Positions 46,771 to 59,039 of a DNA stretch of 64,000 bases are shown piece by piece. The DNA lies in NCBI GenBank assembly GCA_013076295.1, contig RQOL01000749.1, positions 40,627 to 104,626 on the forward strand. Direction: 5' to 3'. Source of the DNA: Sanderia malayensis (lineage: Eukaryota > Cnidaria > Scyphozoa > Semaeostomeae > Pelagiidae). Under the pieces are notes generated by a model, which was given only the letters and a program-made list of their open reading frames with translations, had not been told where the DNA came from and made no database searches. Made by a program: the position numbers and the translations under genes. How positions within the stretch are numbered: position 1 is the first letter of the stretch; each line of letters opens with the position of its first letter.

Positions 46771-47640
46771 GGTATGTACTTTCAGTTCAATGCTATTTGG
46801 ATAATGAGATTTTCCTTTACTATTATGATCACCAACCATATGCATAACTTAATACTTACCATTTCAATCACAATTATCTTATTCTTTTCCCAGTATTTGC
46901 AGTTTGGCGGTTGCCCATTGATCTATATTTCGTTTAACACATTTTTGGTATGTACTTTCAGTTCAATGTTACTTGGATAATGAGGTTCTCCATTACTATA
47001 ATGTTCATTAAGCATATGTATAACTTACTACTTACGATATAAATCACAATTATCTTATTCTTTACCCAGTATTGTAGTTTGGCAGTTGCCCTGCCCGTTG
47101 ATTTTGATTTCGTTTTACACATTTTAGGTATGTACTTTCAGTTCAATGTTACTTGGATAATGAGGTTCTCCATTACTATAATGTTCACCAAGCATATTTA
47201 TGTATAACTTACTACTTACCATATAAATCACAATTATCTTATTTTTTTCCCAGTATTTGCAGTTTGGCAGTTGCCCTGCCCGTTGATTTTGATTTTGTTT
47301 AACACATTTTCGGTATGTACTTTCAGTTCAATGTTACTTGGATAATGAGGTTCTCCATTACTATAATATTCACCAAGCATATGTATGTATAACTTACTAC
47401 TTACCATTTCAATCACATTTACCTTATTCTTTTTCCAGTATTTGCAGTTTGGTAGTTGGCCTTTTATCCTTTCATTTTTTTCATTGTTCAGATTTTGGTA
47501 TGTAAGTTTTTCTTTCAATGTTACTCAGATAATGAAAGTCTCCATTATTTTATGTTCACCAACCATATGTACAACTTACTACTTAGCATTTAAATCACAA
47601 TTATGTTATTGCTTTTTCACTATTTGCAGTTTAGCAGTTG
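46771..47640 (+). repeat. About 180-bp tandem repeat with splice-like signals
   Basis: GGTATGTA recurs at 46771, 46947, 47127, 47312 and 47497 (spacing 176-185). In each unit a T-rich tract ending in CCAG precedes a block of about 55-60 bases (TATTTGCAGTTTGG...), followed by a GTATGT donor-like site. The blocks contain stops, so they are not obvious coding exons. Confidence 0.75.
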
Positions 47641-47743
47641 TCCTCTGATTTTGTATCAGTACAACTTCATGCAAACATGTTCTGTTTTTCACATGCCAAT
47701 TATCCTTATTAAAGAAAAACAACTATAATTTGTTTGCTTCAAG

Positions 47744-48291
47744 GCTATTATCGCTTCAAGGTACCCAACTGCAACAAAAAAGCCTGAGCCAGAAAAAAAA
47801 ATGGTCATCTGGCTTGGTGATGAAGCAAAAGTAATTATAGCAAATAAATATTAATTCACATTTCATCACTTTTTTTGCACAATTAACAATAATTTATTCA
47901 TATTTCATGGTTTTTGTTTTCGTGGAAAATTTCGTCATTGATTGCTTTTGTATCCTAGGAAATAACATACAAAGACATTTTCAGTCTAAAGAGGGAATGT
48001 GCTGCCCAATTCAAAGAATTGGGCAGCCCCAAAAAATTCTCCCTCCATGACAAGGAAGGGAGAAGACTCCCCGCCAAAGAAATAGTGTAAGTATACCTTC
48101 TGTATTTGAAGATCAGTTGTTCAATTGATATCTTCCAAATATTGCATAATATCCTTTCACCAAAAAAACAACCTATAACATAATTGTGTATTCACAGATC
48201 ACAAAAGGAGGCCTTTGTCAGGATTGGCAAAGGCCAAAGAAAGGCAAAAAACGAGAAAAAGGGTGGGAAGGCCACCAAAGAATTCTCGTGA
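47744..48291 (+). CDS. Small three-exon gene of unknown function
   Basis: Exons 47744-47830, 47959-48086 and 48198-48291, with acceptors TTCAAG, TCCTAG and TTCACAG and donors GTAATT and GTAAGT. All junctions keep frame (phase 0, then phase 2) and the last exon ends at TGA 48291. The product contains KKMVIWLGDEAKEITYKD, FSLHDKEGRRLPAKEIV and a Lys/Gly-rich tail. AATAAA follows at about 48406. The 5' exon is unresolved. No domain recognised. It is the best candidate in the window for a host gene, but could be another transposon gene. The middle exon holds a perfect hairpin at 48001-48027. Confidence 0.5.
48001..48027. repeat. 12-bp perfect hairpin inside an exon
   Basis: GCTGCCCAATTC, AAA, GAATTGGGCAGC: a perfect 12-bp stem with a 3-base loop within coding exon 47959-48086. 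From 48300 to 50100 no other gene is seen; the DNA is AT-rich with chance ORFs. Confidence 0.85.
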
Positions 48292-50139
48292 ACATTAATG
48301 GTGGCCATGCCCACCCAAAGGGCTGCTAAAATCATGCAGGACATGTGTAAATGAATAGTTTCCTAACTAATTTACACTTGTCCTGTTTTTGACCATGCAT
48401 GAAAAAATAAAAACTTTTAAACCATCATAAAATTACAACTGCTAACATTAACATAAAATATTGACTAACATTATCTACTTTTCAAACCCAAAATTTGAAA
48501 AACATTTCACATTTTCTTGTTCATGCATGGTCAAAGTTTTATTAACATATTTGTTCCCATTATATGTTCCAAATGTTCTTATTTTATATGTTCCAAATGT
48601 TCCAAATTATATGTTCCAGTATTTTTAATATTTAAATCATATTTCTAATAATTCAGAAAGCTTTATCAGTTATAAATGTTGACATGATTTCGTTGCAAAA
48701 CCTTCACTTAATAACTTACCGAATGCATGGTATTCACTTTCATGAATGCGATGTTGCAGCTGCACCAGGTAACGGTGGTCATTTATTCCCAGTATGATTC
48801 CTTTTTAAGCGATTTTTGCAATCTAAACACAGAAAATGAGACTGGAGTTAACACATTTTGAACAGTGAGTCAAAATACTTCATACATACTCTTCAGATGG
48901 AAATGATTTAAGAAGATGCAGTTGGATTCTCACCATGCGTTTCTTCCTCATCAAACTACACTTGGCATTGGCATGCCATTGCCATGATGTAATGATGTCA
49001 TTCAATTTCACGTGCAATTTCTCTCTCCTACCTTTATAACCAATCTGACGGACGAAGGGGAATTCCCTTTTCACTAACAAGTTTCCCGCCTTTTCTAACA
49101 CGTGACGTGTATAAACCAATCATGGAAGCTGTATAGTACAATAGAAATCCTGCCTCTAATTATTTGCGCAATTAGCTTTTGCCTAATTTAATTTTAGTTG
49201 TCCAAATTATCCATAGGATATCATTATATGGAATTATTTATCGCTGAGTAAGTATTATGAATGTTTTTTTTTCTAACAAGCTATCATTATAACCTAACAA
49301 GCTTCTTTATCGATATTTCCCTTAATAATGTCAATAATTTTTGTTTTTCTTTCTATGCTTTTCATGGCAAGAACAGGTTACGTGTTGTCCAGGCATCGTA
49401 TTTTTATTGAATTTTCAAGTTTATAACTATCCTAATTTCTCTTTCGCTTCTGACCATAGTTTTGAAAGACACAAGGCTCAGTAAGAAATGAATTAATTCA
49501 TTGCAGTTTTTTCTTCTCATTATTCTATTCAGCTCTTTAATTATTTGTTTACCTCATAAAAAAAAGAGGCCCAGTTTGATCGATTTTTCAATAACGGACA
49601 CCTCTCTTTCACAAACTTCTTTCGATTACGAAATGATATTTTCGTTTTAAATGATTTGTAAATGTAACCTATGTTCAGTGAGCTACTCTTTACCACGGAT
49701 AAAAACATCATTTTTGTTTTATGCATCTGGAATACATGAACAAACATTTCTGGCGCTGTTTTTAACAAATTTAGTCTGTAACCAAATTTTTTTGAACTTC
49801 AAATTTACTCTCTTCCATTTTAGTGGCTGTTTACATTACAGAAACAAGCACAGTTTAACGTAAGGGTTTTCATAGAATTTTCATTATATTACTTTTATAA
49901 TAACGATTTATTAGCATTACTTTTATAATAAAGATTTATTTACAAAATTATACATTACACTACCATTTCCTTCAAATCTATAATATTTTCTTCTTTGTGT
50001 TGCAGCTTTACACGAGGCTATAATTATTTTCATTGTTGTTGCTATTGAGCCATTGTCAACAAGAAATAACATTTACAATAATATTGCCTAATTTAATTTC
50101 TCATATTATATACTTCTTTTCCATATCACAACTTGCACT

Positions 50140-50897
50140 ATGCCGTGCAAGACCAGGAGAAGTATAACCGGTGACAGACGCAGAAATCAAGTTCGGGAGA
50201 ATGTGCAGCATAGGAGACAGATCAACCAACAGCTTCATCCTCAACAGACAGGAAATGCCGATAACCCACTTGCAGCAGTCAACGATCTTCAACAATTGCA
50301 GCTCGAAAACCGTCAGCTAGAAGCCCCTGAATATCAACCATTTCCGGCACAGTATCCTCTTCCTGAGATACAGCCAATGGAGATGGACATGGAACCAGAG
50401 ATTCCCATTCAGAACCAAGAGCTTCCAGCGGCAGAACAGCCTGTAGACATCGAGATGCAAGATGCAGTTCCAGTACCCGATGAAAATCAGATACCAGAAA
50501 CCTGTTGAAGATCAGCAAATGCAAGTTGACAACCCTGTCCCGAGAACAATGAAGCTGAAACCTTATCCCCTTCTCCCCATTACCACACCACTTGAAAAAA
50601 ATGAAGAGAACATGCATTCATAGTGGTGCAAAGTACTTCAAAGAAGAACTTAACACAAAAAAACAATATAACAAATGTTGTAAGTGAGGTTTAATTGCTC
50701 TGGATCAAATTCAACCACCTCCAGCCGAAGTCATGCATTTATACACCGATGATACTGCTGAATCAAAATATTTCTTGAAGCACTTCCGCCAATACAACTC
50801 ATTAATGGCCATGGCATCATGGAAGGCTAATATTGTACGTCATGCCAGAGCTGGACCACCAGTTATCACGATTCACGGAAGGCATATCACATGACAG
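50140..50897 (+). pseudogene. Helitron protein, N-terminal exon
   Basis: ATG 50140 opens a Gln/Pro/Glu-rich frame (MPCKTRRSITGDRRRN). A frame change near 50500 leads through KCCK to PPPAEVMHLYTDDTAESKYF and FRQYNSLMAMASWKANIV, the weakly conserved region before the Rep domain. It ends in KAYHMT at a phase-1 donor (ACAG|GTAACT). The intron 50898-51006 joins to GVTETDRSRQYAELYIMD in frame. One or two frameshifts are present. Confidence 0.55.
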
Positions 50898-51006
50898 GTA
50901 ACTGAATACAATACGATTCCAGTCATTATCAATATACTTATTATTCGTTTATGCTGGCTACAGTTGAATTTCTATTTCTCTAACTTATGCTTTCGATCAT
51001 TGACAG

Positions 51007-53598
51007 GTGTAACAGAAACAGACAGATCCAGACAATATGCAGAACTCTACATCATGGATACGCAACAAGCATTGCAGGAACGGCAAAATATTGCAAGAGA
51101 ACGACGTCTTGATTTGGACATTGTTGCACTTCTACAGAATGAATTAATGGCAGTCAATCGATTTGCACAACATTATCGAAGCATGGGTGAAATATTGGAG
51201 GAACAGCGGCAGCAAGCTATTGCAAACAATCAGCCTGTTCCGACATTCAAAATTATCATCACAGGTCGCCCACAGCAAGATCGCAGATACGATAATCCAA
51301 CTGCCAGAGAAATTGCAGCTATATATACTGTACAAAATGGAGGTGCACCAAATCCTGATGATAGAGAATTGCAAATTCAAACAAGACGCAGAGATCTCAT
51401 GAAGATTTACGTAACCAGTCCAATGGCCGATCCTCTCACGTATCCATTGATATTCTTTCATGGTGATAGAGGTTACAGTTTGGACCTTCAACAATTGCCC
51501 ACAGCACACGTAGCAGGAGAACACCATAACAATCGTAACCGTCGTACCAAACTAACCCTATCCGATTACTATTTATACAGAATCCGGGTCAGGGATGCAT
51601 TCTCCACCATCCACATTGCATCACTTCTATTTCAACAGTATCTGGTAGATTCATATAGGAAGATAGAAGGCAATAAACTGAGCTGGATTATGAAAAATCA
51701 GCGTCAACTTCGTGTTGACACTTATCCAGGCCTGATGGATCATCTCCACAGAAGAGCTGAAATCGAAAAAAGATGGCCAGGGCTAACAATCCGAATCAGC
51801 CTATACATATCGATGTTGGCCGTGTTATCATTCTACCCTCAACCTTTTCAGGCAGCCAAAGAAACATGTATCAACATTTTCAAAATGCAATGACAATCGT
51901 AAGGAAGTATGGCAAGCCAGACATCTTCCTCACAATGACTGCCAATCCTAAGTGGAAGGAAATACAAGAAAACATTCATCCATATCAGACGGCCAATGAT
52001 CGACCAGACATTGTCACAAGAGTATTTCAACTGAAACTCAAAGAACTACTCAAAGACATACTAGACAAGCACATTCTTGGACATGTCACAGCACATGTGT
52101 ATGTCATAGAATTTCAGAAGAGAGGACTACCACACGCACACATGATCCTGTTTCTTTCGCAAGCTGATAAACCGAGAACACCACAACAGGTAATATTTAC
52201 ATACTCAGATATAGAGATTGTAATATGTCTTGCTGACATAATTATATTTCTAACATCAAATACAGAGTATGTGATGATGTACACGTGCTACAACTATTCT
52301 GTATATGATCTCAATAATAATTGCTAATTATCATGTCCATTGTCAGGTGGATGAACTCATATCAGCAGAGATACCGGATCCACAGGATGCAAGATACCAC
52401 AAATTGGTCCTAAAACACATGACACATGGACCCTGTGGAGTTTTAAATCCTCAGTGCGTGTGCATGGAAAATGACAAATGCAAAAAGCACTTTCCAAAAG
52501 AACAAGTTGCTGAAACTAAAATCATTGTCAACGGCTATCCTCTCTACAGACGACGCTGTCTTCATCCAGTCAATGTGAATGACCGCATTTTGGATGATTC
52601 TTGGGTATTGCCACACAACAGACACCTACTCATCAAATATCAGTGTCATATCAACGTGGAAATATGCAGTACAGTAAAAAGTGTCAAGTACATTTTCAAA
52701 TATATCCACAAAGGACATGATATGGCACATGTTGAAATTTTTGAGGAAAATCAACAGCAAGTACCTCAAGACATTGAACACGACGAGGTGCGCCAATACA
52801 TCAATGCAAGATATATTGGACCACATGAAGCTGTCTATCGGCTTATGCAGTTCCCCATGCACGACAAAATCCACATAGTGAAACTGCTTTCTGTTCATCT
52901 ACCATTTGAGCAACAAGTCATCTTTCGTGACAATGATGACGAACAAAGGCTCAACAACATTGGTGACAGAACAACACTTACAGCATGGTTTGAACTCAAC
53001 CAGCAAGATCCAGCTGCACATCAGTACCTCTACCATGAGATACCAGAGCACTATGTCTTCCAGGAGCGTTCAAAAACATGGACAGCCAGACAACGAAGAA
53101 CAATGCCACTCATTGGTAGAGTAAATCAAGTGCAGCCCAGACCCTGCGAGCAAAAGTTTGCACTCAGACTTTTGCTATTGCATCAACGAGGAGCTACTTC
53201 ATTTGAAGACCTTCGTACAGTAGAAGGTAATCTATGTGATTCCTTCAAAGATGCAGCATTAGCTCTAGGGCTACTAGAAGATGATGCCGAAGTCACACGT
53301 TGTCTTGATGAAGCTGTCATCTTCAATATGCCTTCACAACTCAGACAGTTGTTTGCATCATTGCTACTCTTTCAAACGCCATCAGACATCAGAACACTCT
53401 TCAACGCCTTCAAAGAAGCAATGAGTGAAGACTTTGTCAGACGTGATCAACTCAACAATCCAGACATAGCCTTCCAAGACAGACACATGTATCAGTGTCT
53501 ACATGATATTGACAACAATTTGAAGGTTCATGGTTTGTCCATCACGAATTACGATCACCTTCCTCAGCTACCGGCCGACTTTGTCATTCCAGAACAAG
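51007..53598 (+). CDS. Helitron Rep (HUH/Y2 nuclease) domain
   Basis: The rolling-circle replication initiator that nicks and joins Helitron DNA ends. Visible marks are FLTMTANPKW, the HUH motif in RGLPHAHMILFL (about 52120), then DPQDARYHKLVLKHMTHGPCG, VKYIFKYIHKGHD and the Tyr-bearing VRQYINARYIGPHEA. The intron 52190-52346 keeps frame (PQQ|VDELISAEIPDPQ). A frame change near 51775 separates the N-terminal 250 residues from the motif 1 part. The rest is intact to 53598, where a phase-1 donor leads to the helicase exon. The catalytic motifs are complete by eye. Confidence 0.8.
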
Positions 53599-53690
53599 GT
53601 GATTTACAATTTAATGTCATGATATTCACTATAATAGTTTAGCCATATACTTCTATTTATCCCAAATGAAACTGTTGTTTATGTTTTCAG

Positions 53691-54718
53691 AGGAAGATCA
53701 CATGGATGTTGAAAACGAAAGAGAGCAAGGAGAACAAATGCGCGCTACATTGAATCCAGAACAACGAGTTGTTTACACAGCCATTATTCAAGCAATTGAG
53801 GCGCAATCAGAACAAAACTGTCACTTTCTCGACGGACCAGCAGGTACAAGGAAAACATTTCTCTACAACACGTTGGTTCGTAATCTTCATGCATCTGGGC
53901 ACAAAGTTCAGTGCATGGCTTGGTCAGGAATTGCAGCTACACTGCTTATTGACGGCAGAACATCGCATTCGCAATTCCAAATTCCAATACCACTGAAGCT
54001 GGAATCAACATGCAATGTCAAGAGACAGAGCCGAAGAGCACAAGTGTTGCGTGAAACAACCCTGTTCATATGGGATGAAGCTTCAATGATACCAGCATTG
54101 GCATTACAAGCAGTTGACCGACTGCTTCGGGATATCACAAGAGTTGACATGCCATTTGGTGGCAAATTCATGTTACTTGGTGGCGATTTCAGACAGGTCT
54201 TACCTGTTGTCCCCAGAGCAGGAAGGGAGAAAATCGTATCAGAGAGTCTTAAATCATATCAAATCAGTGATTTGTGGGCACAGTTTCAACAACATCGCCT
54301 GCACACAAACATGAGATCTGTTCAAGATGAATCTTACAGAGAATTCTCAGAATGGCTCCTAAGACTCGGCAACAAACAAGAACCACATGATGCACTTGAC
54401 AATATCACTTTGCCACATCAATATGCACATCTTCGCAAGAGGAAATGCTCAACTTCATATATCCCAGCCTAATACACCACAGTCGCGCCTCATGCTGGAT
54501 CCGGTACCATGTCAGAACGTTGTTGTCTTACCCCAAAGAATGACTTCTCACATCAATCAATGACATCATTCTGGAAAGAATACAAACTCCTGACAGAACA
54601 TACTACAGCACAGATGTTGTGATAACAGAGGATCCAGATGAGAGAGGCGGCATATCCAATTGAGTTTCTCAATAATCTAACTCCTAACGGAATGCCATTA
54701 CATCGACTTAGACTCAAG
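53691..54718 (+). pseudogene. Helitron Pif1-type helicase, first part
   Basis: Begins EEDHMDVENEREQGEQ in phase with the Rep exon. Walker A reads DGPAGTRKTFLYN (Arg in place of the usual Gly of GGTGKT, which may impair ATP binding). Walker B-like region FIWDEASMIPALALQAVDR, then GGDFRQVLPVV. The frame is open to about 54472, after which stops and shifts interrupt the region that should contain the later helicase motifs. Phase-0 donor at 54718. It unwinds the strand during rolling-circle transposition. Confidence 0.75.
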
Positions 54719-54828
54719 GTATAGTTTACCTATATGTACTAATTATACATTAATTCTACACTTATTTTAAATATTAATAATGGTCCTTCGATGATACACA
54801 TCGTAATCTCGAACATTCCTTATTATAG

Positions 54829-55215
54829 GTTGGTGCAACAATCATTCTTCTGAGGAATCTAAATCGAAAGAAAGGTCTTTGCAATGGCACAAGACTCATT
54901 GTACGCCATCTCCGACATAACGTGATCACAGCAGAGATCATCACGAAGGAACACAGAGGCCAGCAGGTCATGATTCCCAGAATAACATTGTCAACACAAG
55001 ACACGAGATGCCGTTCAACATCAAGCGACGCAATTTCCAGTCAGACTAGCATACTGCCTTACTATCAACAAGTCACAGGGACAATCTCTCAGGTATGTTG
55101 GTTTGTATTTACCTGAACCCGTGTTCAACATGGTCAGTTATATGTGGCCATGTCCAGAGCAACATCATATGACGGGCTCAAAGTATTCCTCCCAGAGGAA
55201 ACACACAGGAAGACA
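54829..55215 (+). pseudogene. Helitron helicase, C-terminal part
   Basis: Acceptor TTATAG, then VGATIILLRNLNRKKGLCNG and [37 protein letters not shown] and, after a 1-base shift at about 55130, [20 protein letters not shown]. These are the last conserved Pif1/Helitron helicase motifs in the right order. A further open frame runs to 55671 without recognisable domain. From 55672 to 57430 the DNA is AT-rich and no gene is seen. Confidence 0.75.
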
Positions 55216-57449
55216 AAAACATTGTCTTCCAAGAGTCCTGTAAAGGGCTTCACAAACATAAATTGCGTTGCTCACAGAGGGTGTCAGTCTACCAAAATGC
55301 ACATACACAAATTACGGGGCTCAGATTGTGGTTCTAGCGGATCGGCATTGCACTACAGTGTGATGTTCCCTGTTGTGATATCAGCACAGCACTCAGAAAG
55401 CAAAGCCGTAAAAAGCTTTGAACATTGCTGGTTTGCCACGCCACTCCAGTCAATAAGATCCGCTAAGAACGATCCGGACACTTTCACAACACTCCAGTGT
55501 CCGGGGGTGTTCGCCAACAGCAACAACACGATCTGGGTCCTCGGTAGCACCCGTATCAGAAGAGATATGCTTTGCCATGCTCTCCGATATTGCCTATGGG
55601 AGTATGGCTTTCCTTTTCTCTGTGAAAACTGCAATCTCTCCATTAACCATAACTGTTTTAACAATAATTAGCATTGGATTACCCTCCTCTCAACCAATTA
55701 ACTCATTTACTTATTCATTATTACAATATAGATGACCCGATATTTTTTAGTATTCCAAATTTAAATTGCAGTTTTCATGAACAGGAAACCTCGAACAAAG
55801 GTTACCCCTTGAAGTTGGTGTTCGAGCTTTAAACTAATGTAACCGGCAATCTTCTTTTTTTACTACTACCAAACTTAATGGTGAAAACGCATTAATATGT
55901 GTCACCGAGTATGAATTCCTATTAAACAATGCTGTCGACATTGATGAACACTCCACATGATGAAGAAATCAATACTATTTACAGACGGGACAAATTATCT
56001 CTCATTCATGTTCACTATTCCATTTATAAAACATGAAATTAAATGGACATCAGAAGTCTGTGTACATATTTATTCATGCTTGTTAAAGCTCATGTTTACC
56101 TTTATGAAATTGTATGCCAAAAGTTTTTTATAGTTGTGTGTAGCACATAGTTTAAGCTATCATGAATGATACTTACTTTTTACCGTTTATGTACTAATAC
56201 ATTATATGCAAAGATAATGCAGGATTAATGTACTCTCTTCTAATTTACTGAGCTTTGTCAATGTGCGTTCTTAATGAGATGCATTTCTGCTCTTCCAAAA
56301 ATAACCCTTTATCCGCCATTGAAACGAGGTCGTTGAAAAACTTTGGCCTCTTTTCCATCAATGCTCAACGATAACTTTTGAAATATGAATTTGAAACAGC
56401 TTGGCTTTGCATCACAAAAAGATCATCAAACAGGACAACTTATAATTGGGAAACTATTTCCAAATTTACAGGGGACATTTTCAATGTATGTTACAGGTAC
56501 ACTTATACTTGATTTTTAACTTATTCCCAATTCAATTTCATCAAATTGTTAAACATCTTAATTTTGGTTAGGCCATGAAAACTTTACTGATTGCAACGAA
56601 ATCGAAAATTTTGATTAGTTATTTAATACCTTTATAGTCTATTTGCTTCCATAATAGATTGTTGATGCCCTGACTACATGTGCCTCCCAGTGTTAGCTTG
56701 GATTTAAAATAATTCTTGAAGTATTTACCAATTCATTGATTCCTTTTGTTCATTGCCTCCATGTATGTGTCACAAGAAAATTATATTGACATCCTCATCA
56801 AACTATTGTTATTTTCAATACTGATGATGGATGAAGCATTCATAGACCAGTGGGAAGATGATTTTCACTCAGTTTGCATTTCAAACATTTTTTTCATCTA
56901 ATCCACAAAGGCTATTGATGAATATGGCTGCAAAACTATCATGTTGTCCTATTACCCTATAACTATCATATTATCATTTCATTGATTATTAATTCTTCCT
57001 TTTTCCTATATGATTCTTAGTGAAACAAATACTGAAGTGATTAACCGAAGCTGTCAATGTCACTAATACTTGCTATTAATACCATGCAAATGTCAAATGA
57101 CCGAAATAAAAATTTACTACACTATGCATGAAAGGATAATTCTGTTTATGTAAGTTTCTATCACATTGTAATTTAATTAGCTTTTGTGTCATGTTATTTC
57201 CTCATACACTGATCTGGGACACAATAACAATGTATTACTTTTATCCTTGGGAGACAACTATCCTTGCTCAAATGGTAGAGTAAAATTTAAGTTCATTCTT
57301 CTGCTAACCTACCCAAAGTTACAATTTACATTCATTCAAATTGTTACTATCCCTTCACCTAAGGTTTTGTGCTTTCAAAGGTCAATTGCCATCTTATGAT
57401 CCAATGTTGCATGTCAATGCAAAAATAGACAGACAGCTATTGTATGTGG

Positions 57450-57907
57450 GCTTCTAAGAGGCATGAGCGTAAGCGAATGCAGTGCACGAAGTCCACCTAT
57501 CAGTCTATGTTTCTGGATAATAGATAGACGGGCGAGCGTAGCGAGCTAGCCCATTGTACGTGGGATTGAAAGGGGCATGAGCGTAAGCGAATGCAGCGCA
57601 CGAAGTGCACCCTGTCAGTCTATGTTTCTTGATAATAGATAGACAGGCGAGCGCAGCGAGCTAACCCATTGTACGTGGCGTTGAAAGGGGCATGAGTGTA
57701 AGCGAATGCAGCGCACCAAGTGTGCCCTATCAGTCTATGTTTCTGGATAATAGTTAGACAGGCGAGCGCAGCGAGCTAACCCATTGTATGTGGGGTTGAA
57801 AGGGGCATAAGCGTAATCGAATGCAGCGCACGAAGTGCGCCGACCAGATTAAGCTTTTTTTACTTGACGGGCTGAGGCGAACGAGCGAAGCGAGTGATGA
57901 CCCCTAG
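57450..57907 (+). mobile_element. Helitron 3' end with about 115-bp modules
   Basis: Four copies of a module (GGCATGAGCGTAAGCGAATG... at about 57461, 57572, 57689 and 57801), then the terminal sequence GATGACCCCTAG at 57904-57907. The 5' end was not found nearby. It is on the same strand as the Helitron gene and could be that element's own 3' end. Confidence 0.6.
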
Positions 57908-58931
57908 TCTAATATATATATTCTGCAGAGTCACGTCATGACGCACTTTCCTCGCAAAAAACAATAGATTCGACCCGAAACAATAGGGCGAACATCCAAA
58001 AACAATGGGCCGAAACAGTGAACTGTGTGATCACAAAGGCTTTTTTGTATGTGGGTATATGGCAATGAAATTCACACTGAATGTTTACTTTATTAATTTA
58101 ACCAGGGTAATGGATTTTGTTTTTCGATTTTCTCCCTAATTTTTGAGTTATTCCATTAATTATTCTGCTAATTGTGCTATCACGAAAAAACTACGGTTTA
58201 CTGTTGCGAAACTTCCATATTTGCGTCGCGAACTCCAAATTCGAACAAACCGTTCGCTGTTCCCGTGACGCGTTTCGCTTTTTGCTGCAAGTTGATTGGC
58301 TCTTTCGCGACTTCACGTGAACTGTCACGCGTATTTCGTTATCATGCAAATTTGCCCTCGCGTTGAACAGCAGGTACTTTTGGAGAAGACGCGTGTTTTT
58401 GTTCTGCACGCAAAGGATAACTGGGCGCCTTTCAAAGTGTTTTACAACCTGAATTATCTTTGTAAAGACTTGCTAATTGTTTGAGAGACCTCTGGAAAAT
58501 TACAGAAAACAATTGAGAACACAGGTGATAGCTTTGTTTTGTTTTTGAGTGAGATAGTTGTAGTTTAGGTAGTAGGCGACCACCATTGTTGCTTCGGCAT
58601 GCTTGCGACGCTTAGGCCTAATGTAAACAAGCCCAAAGTTCGAATAAACAAATTATGATAAGGGGTTATCAGGCAAGCGAAGCGAGCCAAACTGTTGCAA
58701 GAGGAGTAGGCAGAGGCATGAGCGTAAGCGAATGCAGCGCACGAAGTGCGCCCTATCAGCTCACGTGTCTTGGTAATAGATAGACGGGCGAGCGCAGCGA
58801 GCCAACCCATTGTATGTGGGGTTGAAAGGGGCATGAGCGTAAGCGAATGCAGCGCACAAAGTGCGCCAACCACATTAAGTTTTTTTCACTACCCCCCCGG
58901 GAAGCGAGCGTACGCGAACACCCCCGGCTAG
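57908..58931 (+). mobile_element. Non-autonomous Helitron-like element (1024 bp)
   Basis: Starts TCTAATATATATATTCTGC directly after the previous CTAG and ends in a hairpin (CCGGG, about 21 bases, CCCGG) and CTAG|T. The first 150 bases share AACAATAG, GAAACAATAGGGCG and CACAAAGGCTTTTTT with the array units at 25-43 kb. Two module copies lie before the end. No coding capacity. Confidence 0.75.
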
Positions 58932-59039
58932 TTCTTAATGAAGATTGTAAGAATCATTAACATTCTTAATGAAGATTGTTTCTTGAAGGTAAGAAAGAAC
59001 ATTCTTAATGAGGTTGCAAGTGGTTGGGAATCAAAGACA

